Below are positions 16,944 through 26,896 of a stretch of 64,000 nt of DNA, in pieces. This DNA comes from Pantoea ananatis LMG 2665 (GTDB taxonomy: Bacteria; Pseudomonadota; Gammaproteobacteria; Enterobacterales; Enterobacteriaceae), in the NCBI RefSeq assembly GCF_000710035.2, contig NZ_JMJJ01000012.1:42376-106375 (forward strand), in the 5' to 3' direction. The first letter of the stretch is position 1, and the number at the start of each line of letters is the position of its first letter. The notes below the pieces were generated by a model that saw only the letters and a list, made by a program, of their open reading frames with translations, had not been told where the DNA came from and ran no database searches. The translations under genes were made by a program, and so were the position numbers.

Positions 16944-17291
16944 ATGCTGCAATTTTCTGGTGTGGTACGCACAGCTGTAACCTGGTTTACCCTGTTCCTC
17001 GCCTGGAGTGCGCTGGTGTTATGCCAGTACGGCCAGCCAATGATTCAGTTCATCATGACGCACAGTGACTTCTTTACATATGATCTGGCCATGCGAAGTA
17101 CACAAAACGGTCTGATGCCGGAGGGTATGATCGCCTTTCTGATGGCGCTGCTGACGCTGACGGCCGGCGCCGTGTTGTCGGTACTGACGCTGCTCTGCTG
17201 GAATATTTTCTTTGCCGCCTGCGGCCTGCCTGTTCTGGCTGGATGCTGGCTGCTTAAGCGGACGGGTTTCATCCGCAAAATTCCGGGCTGA
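16944..17291 (+). CDS. Hypothetical membrane protein between traT and traD
   Basis: The 115-residue protein has about three membrane segments (AVTWFTLFLAWSALVL, MIAFLMALLTLTAGAVLSVL, IFFAACGLPVLAGCWLL). AAGGAG lies 6 bases before ATG 16944. F has no gene here to my knowledge. It is probably part of the tra operon, with traD starting 115 bases downstream. Function unknown. Confidence 0.6.
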   Translation: MLQFSGVVRTAVTWFTLFLAWSALVLCQYGQPMIQFIMTHSDFFTYDLAMRSTQNGLMPEGMIAFLMALLTLTAGAVLSVLTLLCWNIFFAACGLPVLAGCWLLKRTGFIRKIPG

Positions 17292-17406
17292 CTCTGTAAA
17301 CATCTTTGCCGGATGTCCCGGTCCGGCGCTTCCTTATCCCAGTAACCCTACAACCCGCTCCTTTTAAACGGGGCGGGACACTTCTGCGTGTCTGCCGGAG
17401 TTTCCC

Positions 17407-19932
17407 ATGAGTTTTACGCCAAAAAATCTTACCCAGGGTGGCCAGATTATGGCTTACCGCCTGCGTATGTTCGCGCAGGTGAGTAACTGGATTTTCCACT
17501 GGATGTTACTGTTGTTTATTGCCTCTACGGCGCTGCTTTTCTGGCTGACCACGCCCGATGACGTGATGCGAAATGGCTTCTGGTACTGGGCTGCATGGCC
17601 GACGCATTCGCTGATGGGACTCAGTCCTGCCAGCGCTACCGCGACCTGGGACATTACCTGGCACTGCGGAGATGGTACGCAACTGTGTAAGGTGAAAATG
17701 ACGCCAGAGCAGTTGCTCTCCGATGCCTGGATGCAGGGGATGGGAAATGCCTTTCTGGCCAGCCTCCGTTTTGTGGCCACGGTCTGCGGTACCACAGCAT
17801 GCCTGCTTTACTGCCTGATTGCCTGGTACGTAGGGTACAAAGGCAAAAAAGAAACCGAGGATGAGTTTATATCCGGAATGGAGCTTACGGATAACCTCAA
17901 AGTTATTAACCAGCTGCTGAAAAAGGCCGGGGAAAAGTCGGATCTGCAGGTGGCCGGGCTGCACATGGTCCGCAATGCCGAGATCATGAATTACCTGATT
18001 CACGGCACCGTCAACGTCGGGAAATCCACCATTATCCGTTGGCTGCTTGATTACATCCGCAAGCGGGGTGATCGCGCCATCATTTACGACTCGGGCGGTA
18101 CGTTTGTCGAAACGCACTACGACGAACGCGTGGACAAAATCCTGAACACGCATGACAGACGCTGCGAAAACTGGGTGCTGTGGCGTGAAGGCCGCGAGGT
18201 CGTGGATTACGAGAACATGACGGCCGCGCTGATGCCGGTTGAGGGCGACTCGGACCCGTTCTGGGTGTCCTCATCACGGACCATCTTCAGTGATACGGCC
18301 ATGCAGTTTGCATCTGACCCGAATCGCAACATTGAAAAATTCCTGAAAACCCTGCTGTCCATTGACCTGAAAAGCCTGCGTGAATTCCTGAAGAACACGC
18401 CCTCGGCCAACCTGGTTGAGGAGAAAATCGAAAAAACCGCCATCTCGATACGCTCGGTTCTGACCAACTACGCCAAGTCGCTGCGTTACCTGCAGGGGCT
18501 CGACAAGGAGGGTAAACCCGAGTTCAGCATCCGGGAATGGATGACAGAGAAGCAGTATGACAACAGCTGGCTGTTTATTTCCACCACGGCCCGTCACCGT
18601 AAATCTGTCCGACCGCTGATAACGATGTGGCTTTCGCTGGCCACGCTGTTTATTCAGAGCATGGGCGAGGACAGCAAACGCCGTGTATGGATTATCGGCG
18701 ATGAAATTCTGGGCCTGCAGAAACTCCCGGATCTGGGCGAAACGCTGGCCGAGGGCCGTAAGTTCGGTGCCTGTTTTGTACTGGGTATTCAGAACATGCC
18801 CCAGCTGATTAACGTCTACGGGCGCGAGATGGCCAAGTCCATTTTTGACCTGCTGAACACGCGCTTTTACGGCCGTTCACCCAGCGCCGAGGTGGCAAAG
18901 ATGATCGAGGAGGACCTGGGCCATCAGCGCCGGCGTGAAGCCCGTGAGCAGAACAGCTTTGGTCTGGCGCAGGAGCGTGACGGTATTTCCATCAGCAAGG
19001 ACAAGGTCAGGGAGCCGGTTGTTGATTATGACCAGATCATGAAGCTGCCCAACCTGCGCTTTTACGTGCGTATGCCGGGCGAGTATCCGGTAGTGAAGCT
19101 CAGCCTGAAGTACCGCGAACAGAAGAAATATCATCCTGCGCTCATCGAGCGCGACTTCAGAGACAACCTCAGTCCTGAACTGGAAAAAATCATCAGCCAG
19201 AACGAGCGTGACGCTGTCGGGCTGGGGCTGCGCTTTCCGACCGGCGATGAAATCCTGGAGGGAACCATACACCCGCCGCTGGCATCCGTTGCTGCTGAGT
19301 CAGGGGCGGAAGTCAGGCAGCCTGCACCTGTTGCCGCCAGCGTCACGCCTCTGCCTGCACCGGGGCAAAACCCAGTACCCGTCCCTCAAAAAGCCCCGTC
19401 AGCGGAACCTGCTGAGATTCTGGCTGAAAGTCTGCTGCCTGATAACGTCCGGGCATTTCCCGGTCGTGGAGCAGCAGCTTCACGATCTGCACCGGCCGTA
19501 AGGCCCGTCGCCCGTCCTGAGCCTGACGTGCCGGCAGAAAAAACCGCATCAGTACCGGCAGCGAAAGTAGTTGCCGCGCCCGTACCCCCTAAACCACCGG
19601 TCAAAACGACCAGTGCGCTCGACATCCTGGCCCGCCGGGCAAATCTGCCTGCCAACACGGATGACTCCGCGACGGCTGAGGAGGGTACGCAGGGCGAAGC
19701 GCCAGAGCTGAACATGGTGGCGGAAAAAGATGATGCAGGGCAGCTCACTGTGCAGACGGCAGGACACAGTAAAGGCGTGCATGACAGCCGGGAGGAGGCC
19801 TACGCGGACCAGTACCGGCAGGCAAACTACCGCATGGCTGACGATGAAAAAAACATCCTGCACCACCGTGAAGATTACGAGGCCTGGCAGGAAATGGGCG
19901 AACATCATGACCACGGAGATTATGAGCGATGA
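17407..19932 (+). CDS. traD: Type IV coupling protein TraD
   Basis: The 841-residue protein starts MSFTPKNLTQGGQIM, close to the F TraD start, which supports ATG 17407 over the in-frame ATG at 17449. Two membrane helices lie near residues 29-48 and 117-142. The ATPase domain has Walker A HGTVNVGKS (about 199-207) and Walker B VWIIGDE (about 427-433), with VEEKIEKTAISIRSVLTNY and the EGRKFGACFVLGIQ stretch between or after. TraD is the hexameric inner-membrane motor that docks the TraI-bound plasmid. The C-terminal 220 residues are Pro/Ala-rich and disordered, longer than in F (about 717-732 residues in total). Confidence 0.96.
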   Translation: MSFTPKNLTQGGQIMAYRLRMFAQVSNWIFHWMLLLFIASTALLFWLTTPDDVMRNGFWYWAAWPTHSLMGLSPASATATWDITWHCGDGTQLCKVKMTPEQLLSDAWMQGMGNAFLASLRFVATVCGTTACLLYCLIAWYVGYKGKKETEDEFISGMELTDNLKVINQLLKKAGEKSDLQVAGLHMVRNAEIMNYLIHGTVNVGKSTIIRWLLDYIRKRGDRAIIYDSGGTFVETHYDERVDKILNTHDRRCENWVLWREGREVVDYENMTAALMPVEGDSDPFWVSSSRTIFSDTAMQFASDPNRNIEKFLKTLLSIDLKSLREFLKNTPSANLVEEKIEKTAISIRSVLTNYAKSLRYLQGLDKEGKPEFSIREWMTEKQYDNSWLFISTTARHRKSVRPLITMWLSLATLFIQSMGEDSKRRVWIIGDEILGLQKLPDLGETLAEGRKFGACFVLGIQNMPQLINVYGREMAKSIFDLLNTRFYGRSPSAEVAKMIEEDLGHQRRREAREQNSFGLAQERDGISISKDKVREPVVDYDQIMKLPNLRFYVRMPGEYPVVKLSLKYREQKKYHPALIERDFRDNLSPELEKIISQNERDAVGLGLRFPTGDEILEGTIHPPLASVAAESGAEVRQPAPVAASVTPLPAPGQNPVPVPQKAPSAEPAEILAESLLPDNVRAFPGRGAAASRSAPAVRPVARPEPDVPAEKTASVPAAKVVAAPVPPKPPVKTTSALDILARRANLPANTDDSATAEEGTQGEAPELNMVAEKDDAGQLTVQTAGHSKGVHDSREEAYADQYRQANYRMADDEKNILHHREDYEAWQEMGEHHDHGDYER

Positions 19933-22900
19933 TGACCGTTCGCCCCGGTGGCGTCCGCCCGCCGATGCTGCCAGTTACTACAGCAGCAAAGATAACTACT
20001 ATTTTCTCGATGACCTGGAAAGTCAGTGGCTGGGTGAGGGCGCGCGCGAGCTGGGCCTGGAAGGCCCGGTTGACCTGCAGACGTTTACGGACGTGCTGCA
20101 TGGCAAGCTCCCCAACGGAACGGAGCTGGGCAAAGAGGTGCAGGGCGCGCACGTCCACCGTCCGGGACATGACCTGACGTTTTCCGCCCCTAAAAGCATC
20201 TCCATGCTGATACTGGCCGGAGGCGACAAACGCCTGCTGGAGGCACATCACGAGGCGGTGAAAGAGGCGCTGGGGGTGATTGAAAACCTGATAAGCGTGC
20301 GCAACACCCGAGACGGTATTACCCGCATCGAACCGACCGGCAAGATGGTGGCCGCGCTGTTCACGCATGACACCTCGCGCAACCTCGATCCGCAGATTCA
20401 CACCCACGCCGTTGTGGTGAACGCCACTGAACATGAAGGCAAATGGAAAGCCCTGTCCACCGACTACATCCACGGAACCGGGTTCATTGAGACGATTTAC
20501 AAACACCAGGTGAAGTTTGGCCAGATTTACCGCAGTTCTCTGAAGGGAAAAACCGAAGCGCTGGGTTATGAAACGGAGCTGACCGGCGGACCGCATGGCC
20601 TCTGGGAGGTTAAAGGCTTTACCGAAACCGTACTGGAAGAGTTCTCTTCACGGCACAGGGAAATTCATGGCAGCGTGGGGGAAGATGCCAGCCTGAAAAG
20701 CCGTGATGTGGCCGCGCTCGACACGCGCCAGCGTAAACAGTCGCTTGACCGCTACGGTGAAGGCGACACCCTGCCGGCAAAGAGTCCTGACGACGTCGCG
20801 AGGCACGGGCCTGACGGGGTTTCACCGGAACGTGGCATAAAGGTGGAAAGCGCAGTTCAGCAGCCAGAGTCCGGACAGGCAGAGGTGGTCAGCGGCAAAA
20901 ACGCGGAAATCCCGGTTAAGACCCCTGCATCCGATTCCACAGAAAGGCACACGGACGTTCAGCAGAAAGCTGGTCCGCACGCAGACGCTGCCGGTAAGGC
21001 TGCGCCGGAACCGGAGCAGGCAGGGACGGCTGAGAAGACCGTCACCGCAGCGCCGGACAAAGCGGAGCCGGTCGATACGGGACCGGCACGGGACATCTCT
21101 GCCCCCGGCAATGAGCCGATTGTCAAACCTGAAACCGAAAGGGGCCGCAGTCGCCTGCAGGCGCGCTGGCAGCGGCAGATGGACGATCTGGGCTTTGACA
21201 TTAAACAGGTCGTCAGCGATGCCCGGGCGCGTGAGACTGTGCAGTCCGGCCCTGAAGCTCCCCTGCGCACCGATGCCACAGAGGCCGTCCGGGAAGCCAT
21301 TTCCGTACTGAGCGACAGCCAGACCCGCTTTACGTATGGCGATCTGCTGGTGACTGCCTTCAGCGCAGGGCAGCACGAAGAGAAAATCCCCGATCTGAAA
21401 CGCGCCCTGGATAAGGTGATCAGCAGTGGCGAACTGGTGCCGCTGGATGCGGACAAGGGCGTATTCACCTCCCGCATACACCTGCTTGACGAACTGTCGC
21501 TGCAGTCTGTTGCGGGCAGTGCGGTCAGAGAAAACGTGGTGGCCAGCTTTCGCGCGCCGAAAGAGCCGGTGCCCGCCCGCTTTGAGAAAGCGATGCAGGC
21601 ACCGGTGGCCATCCTCAATGCCCCTTCATCAGCGCTGCGCCAGCGGGAAACGGCAGAGCAGCTGGTGACAATGTCACGCGCTCACGGACGTGACGTGATG
21701 GTCATGGCCGCCTCTGCCGAGCGCGCCCTGTCACTCGGCAAATCCGGGCTGCTGAAAGACAGCCTGATGCAGCGCAGCCGGATACTCGGTAACGGCTTCA
21801 GCCTGGCGCCTCAGAGTACGCTCGTGGTAGACGGCGCAGAGAAGCTGAGCCTCAAGGAGATGCTTGTGCTGACTGGCGAGGCGCTGGAGAAGAATGCCCA
21901 GCTGCTGTTCCTTGACGGAGCGGGCCGCACGGCCGCAACCAGTGCGCTGTCTGTCCTGGAGCAGTCGGGCGTCCCGCGTCTGTCACTCAGCGAGCCGTCG
22001 CCCGGACTGGCAGCCCGCGTTATCAGTATTGCTGACAAACGTGACCGCTATCAGGCGCTGGCCACGCGCTATGCCGAACTGAGCGGGCCGGAGATGACGC
22101 TGAGCGCGACGGTCGCAGGCGAACGTGAGCAGCAGCATCTGAACGGCCTCATCCGGTCGGCGCTGAAAGACGCCGGTAAACTCGGTCAGGAAGAGGTCTC
22201 CGTGGAGGCCCGTATTCCGGTTTTTACCACGGCCAAAACCCGTCGTCTGGTAAACACCTACCGGCCCGGGCAGGTACTGGAAGATCGCTCGGACAAAAAT
22301 GAGACGCGACATTACGTTATAGAGCGTATTCACGAAGACACCCGCCAGCTGTCGCTCATCGATACTGACGGCGTTGTCAGCGTACAGGATATCCGGACCC
22401 TGACGGGAGACTGGCGGCTGTTTGACCGCGAGACGCTGCCGGTCTCTGCCGGTGAAAAGCTGTTTGCCGTGGCCGGCGATAAAGCGGCTGGCCTGAAGGC
22501 ACGCGACCGTCTGACGGTGGAGTCCGTCAGTGAAGGTCAGATTACCGTCCTGCGCGACGGACAGAAAAAGCCGGTGACCCTCGAAAGCGGCCGCGCGCTG
22601 TACCTGACCCACGCCTACGTCGCCGCGCCCGGCAGCCTCGATAACGATCGCGGGGTGGTGCTGGCCAGCCTCAACGGGCGGGATCTGACGGCGAACATGA
22701 TGAACACCCTGGCGCGCAGCGGCCATGAAGCGGAAATCTTCACGGGCGAGCCGCAGGCCCGGGCGGAAGACCGCATTGAACGGATGCGGTCGGTCCGCAC
22801 GCCGCTGTCGCTGGTCCGCGAGATGAGCGGTAAAGACGACGCCACGGAGGCCGTGACGGCGCTGAAAAGCGGCGTACAGACTGACCTGCAGAAGGCGTTC

Positions 22901-25795
22901 ACGCGCGCCGTGGCCCAGATGCGCGACGTGGCCTTCACCGAGGTTGAGTTGCTGAAGGAGGCCATGAGCTTTGTGCCCGACACACCCGGACTGCAGCAGA
23001 TGCTACGACAGCAGGTGGCGGAGAAGGCGCTGATTCGCGTGTCGGTTGACGGTGAGAGCCGCTATGTGGCGCGTGCCACCTGGGAGATGGAAAAGGCTAT
23101 CGTGGCTGAAATTGCGGCGGGAAAAAATGCCGTGCCGCCGCTCATGGAGGCCGTGCCTGCGTCACTCACCGCCGGGCTGACCGGCGGGCAGGGTGAGGCG
23201 ACGCACCTTATCCTCGGAAGTAAAGACCGGTTTATTGCCATACAGGGGTATGCGGGCACCGGTAAAACCACTCAGTTCCGGGCGGTAACGTCGGCGCTTG
23301 ATACGCTGCCTGAGCATGCCCGCCCGCAGGTTATCGGACTGGCCCCCACGCACCGCGCGGTGAAGGAGATGCGCAGCGTCGGCATCGAGGCCCAGACGCT
23401 GAAATCGTTCATCGTGGACTGGCAGAAACGCACGGCGGAAGGCGAAAGCGTCCGTTATGAGAACACGCTTTTCCTCATTGATGAGTCATCGATGCTGGGA
23501 AACCAGGACACCGCGGCGGCTTATCAGGCTATTTCATCAGGCGGGGGCCGGGCAGTCTTGGTCGGGGACGTCGCGCAGTTTACCTCTCCCGAGAGCGGTG
23601 CGCCTTTCCGGCTGGTTCAGGAGCGCAGCCCCATTGACGTTGCCGTGATGAAAGAGATTGTCCGGCAGCGCGATGAAAACCTGAAATCTGCGGTTTACAG
23701 CGCGATCGAGAACAAGGGAGCCGCGGCCATTGAAAAAATCATGCAGGTGCTTCCTTCGGTGGTGCCACGAGCAGAGCAGGTGGTTCTGCCTGCCCGTTCT
23801 GTTGTCGAAACCCAGGCACCGGTGGAGGCCATTGTGGCGGACTGGACAGGGCGCACACCCGCCGCACGGGAAAAGACGCTTATCATCGCGCAGCTGAACG
23901 AAGACCGTCGCGCCATTAATCAGGGCATTCATGACAGGCTGACTGAACTGAAGGAGCTGGGTGAGAAGGCCGTTACCGTGCCGGTGCTGTCGCGCATCAC
24001 GGGCGGGCGTCATGACTTCAACCGCACGTCGGCCTGGAGTTCCGGTCAGGTGGTAAAGGTCAACGACAGCTATCTCAGCGTGACGGCGGTGGATTCGGGG
24101 ATAAACCGGATCGTCCTGCGGGACGAAGGCGGCAGAACGCACTTTTATTCTCCCGCCGAGCTGAACGTGACGGAAATCGAGGTTTTCGAGCGCCAGCATA
24201 TTGAACTGCGGGTGGGAGACAGCGTGCGCATGAACAAAACGCAGAAAGCAGCCGGCCACGCTGCGCATGAACAGTACCGGGTGCAGGCGCTGCGGGAGAA
24301 CGGCGAGGTGGTGCTGAAGAATGCTGCCGGCGAAAAGGTGATTGAACCGGGCACCGTGACGGCCGATCAGCATCTCGACTATGCGTGGGCGGTGACCGGC
24401 TACGGCGCACAGGGGGCCAGTGCAGATTTTGTCATTGCGCTTGAAGGGACTGAGGGCGCGCGTCAGCGCATGAGCGGAATGCGGGCATTTTACATCAGCC
24501 TGTCCCGCGCGGTCGATCATGTGCAGATTTACACGGACGGTCTGTCAGACTGGCTGAACACGCTGCAGAACAGGGACAGAGAGCCGGAGACGGCGCACGA
24601 TGCGCTCGATCCACAGCCAGAACGCGCCCAGGCGCGGCTAGTATGGGGGATGGGTAAGTCACTGTCCAAAACGGCAATCGGGCGGACGTTCCTGCGTGAA
24701 CAGGGGCTGAAGCACAATCCCGTCACCGCGCGTATTGTTCCGCCCACCAGGAAGTATCCTGCGCCCCATCTTGCCCTGCCTGTCTTTGACGGGAACGGCA
24801 AAACGGCTGGCGTCAGCCTGTATCCACTTCAGCCTGATAAGGGCCTGAAGGTGGCCGGGAACGGCAGGGATCTGTTCACAGATGGTGCGCAGGCGGCGAT
24901 ATTCCAGAAAAGCCGTAACGGACAAACGCTGATTGTGATGTCTCTTGAGCAGGGCGTGGAAGCAGCGCGGAGATACCCGGAGACGGGGGTGGTCCTGCAG
25001 ACCGGCCGCAAAACGCCAACGGCGCAGTTGCTGAAGGTGGCCGGTGGCCATCCGGAACGCTCCTCACGTCCGGATGCGGCGCTGGTCAGTCTGGTGCGGG
25101 CTGAGCTTCAGGATATATTTAAAAACCTGCCTGCTGACGGCCCTGTCCGTGATGATACGGCGTCGCTGCGTGCTGCCCTCGCTGCCCTGGACAAGGCGCT
25201 CCCGGCGTCGTTAGTCCGGCCAGCGGAAGACAGGGCAGAAAAACAGGCACTCGCAGATCTGCAGAGCCTCGCGAAGCAGATTGCGGCGGAAGCGACGGCG
25301 AAAGCACTTGCCCGTCTTCCGGAAGCCGAAGCCGGTGAAAAAGGTGCCCTCAGTGCCGCGTTGCTTGCACGGGTAACGGAAGCCGTCAGGCTGCAAATCC
25401 CGGCGCTGCCGGGTGAAAAAGAGCCCGACTATGCCGGACTTGTCCGTCAGGCCGCCAGTGCCATACCTGCACAGGACGGGAATAAGGCCGGCATCGTCAG
25501 AGCCGTGATCAGCGCCCTTGCAGACGGTGGCCTGCCGTCAGATATCCGAATCGCTGCAGGTGAAACGGGGGCCGGAAACATCCCGGCGGCGATCATCCGG
25601 AAAGTCACTGAGGAACATGACCGGTCCGTACAGCCTCCTCAACGGATGCCGGACGGCCTGACAGAGCGCTCAGTCGCCAGTGCGGCCCGTGAAATGGAAC
25701 GGCAGAACCTGCTTAACCTGCCGGCGGAACCACGCGGCCGTGAGCGCAGTGAGCCTGTGCCAGAGATAACCCGTAACATCCAGAAAGAGCGTTAA
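19922..25795 (+). CDS. traI: Relaxase/helicase TraI, start region probably frameshifted
   Basis: TraI nicks oriT and unwinds the plasmid. The frame from ATG 19922 gives 1957 residues (F: 1756). The relaxase has the tyrosine pairs YY-x6-YY (19,20,26,27) and metal-binding histidines in FTHDTSRNLDPQIHTH. A linker of about 130 Pro/Ala/Glu-rich residues (about 280-415) follows DASLKSRDVAALDTR and is absent from F as I recall it. The active helicase has Walker A GYAGTGKTT (about 1109-1117) and LIDESSML (about 1185). The start is odd: ATG 19929 overlaps the traD stop by ATGA, is better spaced from GGAG 19915-19918, and encodes MMTVRP, a normal relaxase start, but in another frame. Confidence 0.93.
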   Translation: MSDDDRSPRWRPPADAASYYSSKDNYYFLDDLESQWLGEGARELGLEGPVDLQTFTDVLHGKLPNGTELGKEVQGAHVHRPGHDLTFSAPKSISMLILAGGDKRLLEAHHEAVKEALGVIENLISVRNTRDGITRIEPTGKMVAALFTHDTSRNLDPQIHTHAVVVNATEHEGKWKALSTDYIHGTGFIETIYKHQVKFGQIYRSSLKGKTEALGYETELTGGPHGLWEVKGFTETVLEEFSSRHREIHGSVGEDASLKSRDVAALDTRQRKQSLDRYGEGDTLPAKSPDDVARHGPDGVSPERGIKVESAVQQPESGQAEVVSGKNAEIPVKTPASDSTERHTDVQQKAGPHADAAGKAAPEPEQAGTAEKTVTAAPDKAEPVDTGPARDISAPGNEPIVKPETERGRSRLQARWQRQMDDLGFDIKQVVSDARARETVQSGPEAPLRTDATEAVREAISVLSDSQTRFTYGDLLVTAFSAGQHEEKIPDLKRALDKVISSGELVPLDADKGVFTSRIHLLDELSLQSVAGSAVRENVVASFRAPKEPVPARFEKAMQAPVAILNAPSSALRQRETAEQLVTMSRAHGRDVMVMAASAERALSLGKSGLLKDSLMQRSRILGNGFSLAPQSTLVVDGAEKLSLKEMLVLTGEALEKNAQLLFLDGAGRTAATSALSVLEQSGVPRLSLSEPSPGLAARVISIADKRDRYQALATRYAELSGPEMTLSATVAGEREQQHLNGLIRSALKDAGKLGQEEVSVEARIPVFTTAKTRRLVNTYRPGQVLEDRSDKNETRHYVIERIHEDTRQLSLIDTDGVVSVQDIRTLTGDWRLFDRETLPVSAGEKLFAVAGDKAAGLKARDRLTVESVSEGQITVLRDGQKKPVTLESGRALYLTHAYVAAPGSLDNDRGVVLASLNGRDLTANMMNTLARSGHEAEIFTGEPQARAEDRIERMRSVRTPLSLVREMSGKDDATEAVTALKSGVQTDLQKAFTRAVAQMRDVAFTEVELLKEAMSFVPDTPGLQQMLRQQVAEKALIRVSVDGESRYVARATWEMEKAIVAEIAAGKNAVPPLMEAVPASLTAGLTGGQGEATHLILGSKDRFIAIQGYAGTGKTTQFRAVTSALDTLPEHARPQVIGLAPTHRAVKEMRSVGIEAQTLKSFIVDWQKRTAEGESVRYENTLFLIDESSMLGNQDTAAAYQAISSGGGRAVLVGDVAQFTSPESGAPFRLVQERSPIDVAVMKEIVRQRDENLKSAVYSAIENKGAAAIEKIMQVLPSVVPRAEQVVLPARSVVETQAPVEAIVADWTGRTPAAREKTLIIAQLNEDRRAINQGIHDRLTELKELGEKAVTVPVLSRITGGRHDFNRTSAWSSGQVVKVNDSYLSVTAVDSGINRIVLRDEGGRTHFYSPAELNVTEIEVFERQHIELRVGDSVRMNKTQKAAGHAAHEQYRVQALRENGEVVLKNAAGEKVIEPGTVTADQHLDYAWAVTGYGAQGASADFVIALEGTEGARQRMSGMRAFYISLSRAVDHVQIYTDGLSDWLNTLQNRDREPETAHDALDPQPERAQARLVWGMGKSLSKTAIGRTFLREQGLKHNPVTARIVPPTRKYPAPHLALPVFDGNGKTAGVSLYPLQPDKGLKVAGNGRDLFTDGAQAAIFQKSRNGQTLIVMSLEQGVEAARRYPETGVVLQTGRKTPTAQLLKVAGGHPERSSRPDAALVSLVRAELQDIFKNLPADGPVRDDTASLRAALAALDKALPASLVRPAEDRAEKQALADLQSLAKQIAAEATAKALARLPEAEAGEKGALSAALLARVTEAVRLQIPALPGEKEPDYAGLVRQAASAIPAQDGNKAGIVRAVISALADGGLPSDIRIAAGETGAGNIPAAIIRKVTEEHDRSVQPPQRMPDGLTERSVASAAREMERQNLLNLPAEPRGRERSEPVPEITRNIQKER

Positions 25796-25804
25796 TCACC
25801 CTGT

Positions 25805-25860
25805 GGGCCAGACGACACCTGGCCCCTTTATCTTCCATCTGCCCCACTTATCGGGGGCAG
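25805..25860 (+). terminator. Two hairpins after traI
   Basis: GGGCCAG (25805-25811) pairs with CTGGCCC (25819-25825), followed by CTTTATCTT. A second hairpin pairs CTGCCCC (25839-25845) with GGGGCAG (25854-25860). The first looks like an intrinsic terminator for the transfer operon, though its T-run is weak. Confidence 0.5.
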
Positions 25861-25904
25861 GTCAATGAACCACGTCGTCGCCGGTGTGCGACATACGGAC
25901 ACTT

Positions 25905-26729
25905 ATGAAAAAACACGTAAAACTGGCCGCAGCGATGCTGGCCACAGGCTTCACCTGCGCCGTACCGGCTGCCCCTGCCGATTTAACGCCGGTACAGCAG
26001 CATGCGTCCGCAGCGGATGATTTTACCCCCGCGCAGCAGGCCCGCATCGGCGAGATAGCCGCTGATTACCTGGTGGCGCATCCGGATGTGCTGATCGAGG
26101 TCAGTAAGAAGTTGCAGGCGCGCCAAAACGAAATGAAGCAGAAGGCCTATGCCGACGCTGCCGTAAAAGCCCACCGTCTGCTCATGCAGCTCGACGGCGT
26201 GCCTGTTGCAGGCCCGGCCGGGGCAAAAGTCATTGTGACGGAGTTTTTTGATTACGAATGCATCGCCTGCAGCATGATGTCGCCGGTGATGGAGAAAGTC
26301 ATGGCCACTAATCCAGACGTCAGGTTTGCGTTTCGCGACTGGACGATATTCGCGCCGCGCTTTCCGGAATCCACCCAGGCTTCGCGGCGTGGTCTGGGCA
26401 TTTACCGCCAGAAGGGCGCAGAGGCCTACATCACCTATCACAATAGCATTTACCGTACTGGCCACAACGAAGAAAAACTTACACCTGAAGACATTGAAAC
26501 CAATGCTAAGTCTGCAGGGGCAGGGCCTGTTAACACTGAGGGCTATGCCCGGTCTGACAGCCTTATTGCGAACAATGATTCTCTGGCAGAGATGCTGGGG
26601 CTGACGGGGACGCCGGGGATTATTGTCATGCCGGTAGAGAACGCTACTGTGGAGAACACGACCGTGATACCGGGTGTGGTCAGCGAAGCGGTGATGCAGC
26701 AGGCCATCAACAAGGCTGAGGGGAAATAA
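25905..26729 (+). CDS. Periplasmic DsbA-family thiol-disulfide protein (ScsC/Com1-like)
   Basis: I start at ATG 25905 (MKKHVKLAAAML); a GTG frame from 25884 lacks a signal peptide start. The 274-residue protein has a signal peptide, then a helical N-terminal segment (QARIGEIAADYLVAHPDVL) as in ScsC/Com1-type oligomeric proteins, and a DsbA fold with CIAC (Cys119-Cys122) in FFDYECIACSMM and a cis-Pro loop GTPGIIV. It can form or shuffle disulfides. Placed just after traI, it is well suited to serve Cys-rich transfer proteins (TraU, TraN, TraH), especially since TrbB here lacks its second Cys. F has traX/finO at this place. Confidence 0.85.
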   Translation: MKKHVKLAAAMLATGFTCAVPAAPADLTPVQQHASAADDFTPAQQARIGEIAADYLVAHPDVLIEVSKKLQARQNEMKQKAYADAAVKAHRLLMQLDGVPVAGPAGAKVIVTEFFDYECIACSMMSPVMEKVMATNPDVRFAFRDWTIFAPRFPESTQASRRGLGIYRQKGAEAYITYHNSIYRTGHNEEKLTPEDIETNAKSAGAGPVNTEGYARSDSLIANNDSLAEMLGLTGTPGIIVMPVENATVENTTVIPGVVSEAVMQQAINKAEGK

Positions 26730-26765
26730 AAAAATACCGGCAGCTTGAATCGGTGACTGCCGGTA
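26727..26765 (-). terminator. Bidirectional terminator
   Basis: TACCGGCAG (26735-26743) and CTGCCGGTA (26757-26765) form a 9-bp stem. On the minus strand it is followed by TTTTTTTATTT, a strong terminator for the gene ending at 26897; on the + strand it ends the DsbA-like gene. Confidence 0.75.
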
Positions 26766-26896
26766 TAAAAGATATCAACACTTATCAGTAGGCTGAGACA
26801 GTGTCTCAGTCCCTGTTATCGTCTCTCTTTCCAGAAGCTTTAGGTTAAATTTTCAGGCAGGATTAGCTAGCGGATAATCCCCATCCCAGCCTGTAA

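Noticed and set aside
19745..20596. 283-codon minus-strand frame opposite traD end and traI start
   Set aside because: It covers two well-supported genes and has no recognisable protein features.
20822..21481. Long minus-strand frame opposite traI (219 codons)
   Set aside because: It is antisense to a clear traI frame, in GC-rich sequence where long shadow frames are common, and its translation resembles nothing.
23537..24520. 327-codon minus-strand frame opposite the traI helicase
   Set aside because: Same reason: traI has helicase motifs in the other strand; no ribosome site or domain on this one.
25796..25904. finO or traX after traI
   Set aside because: The sequence after traI encodes hairpins and then a DsbA-like protein; no finO/traX-type frame was found within the window.
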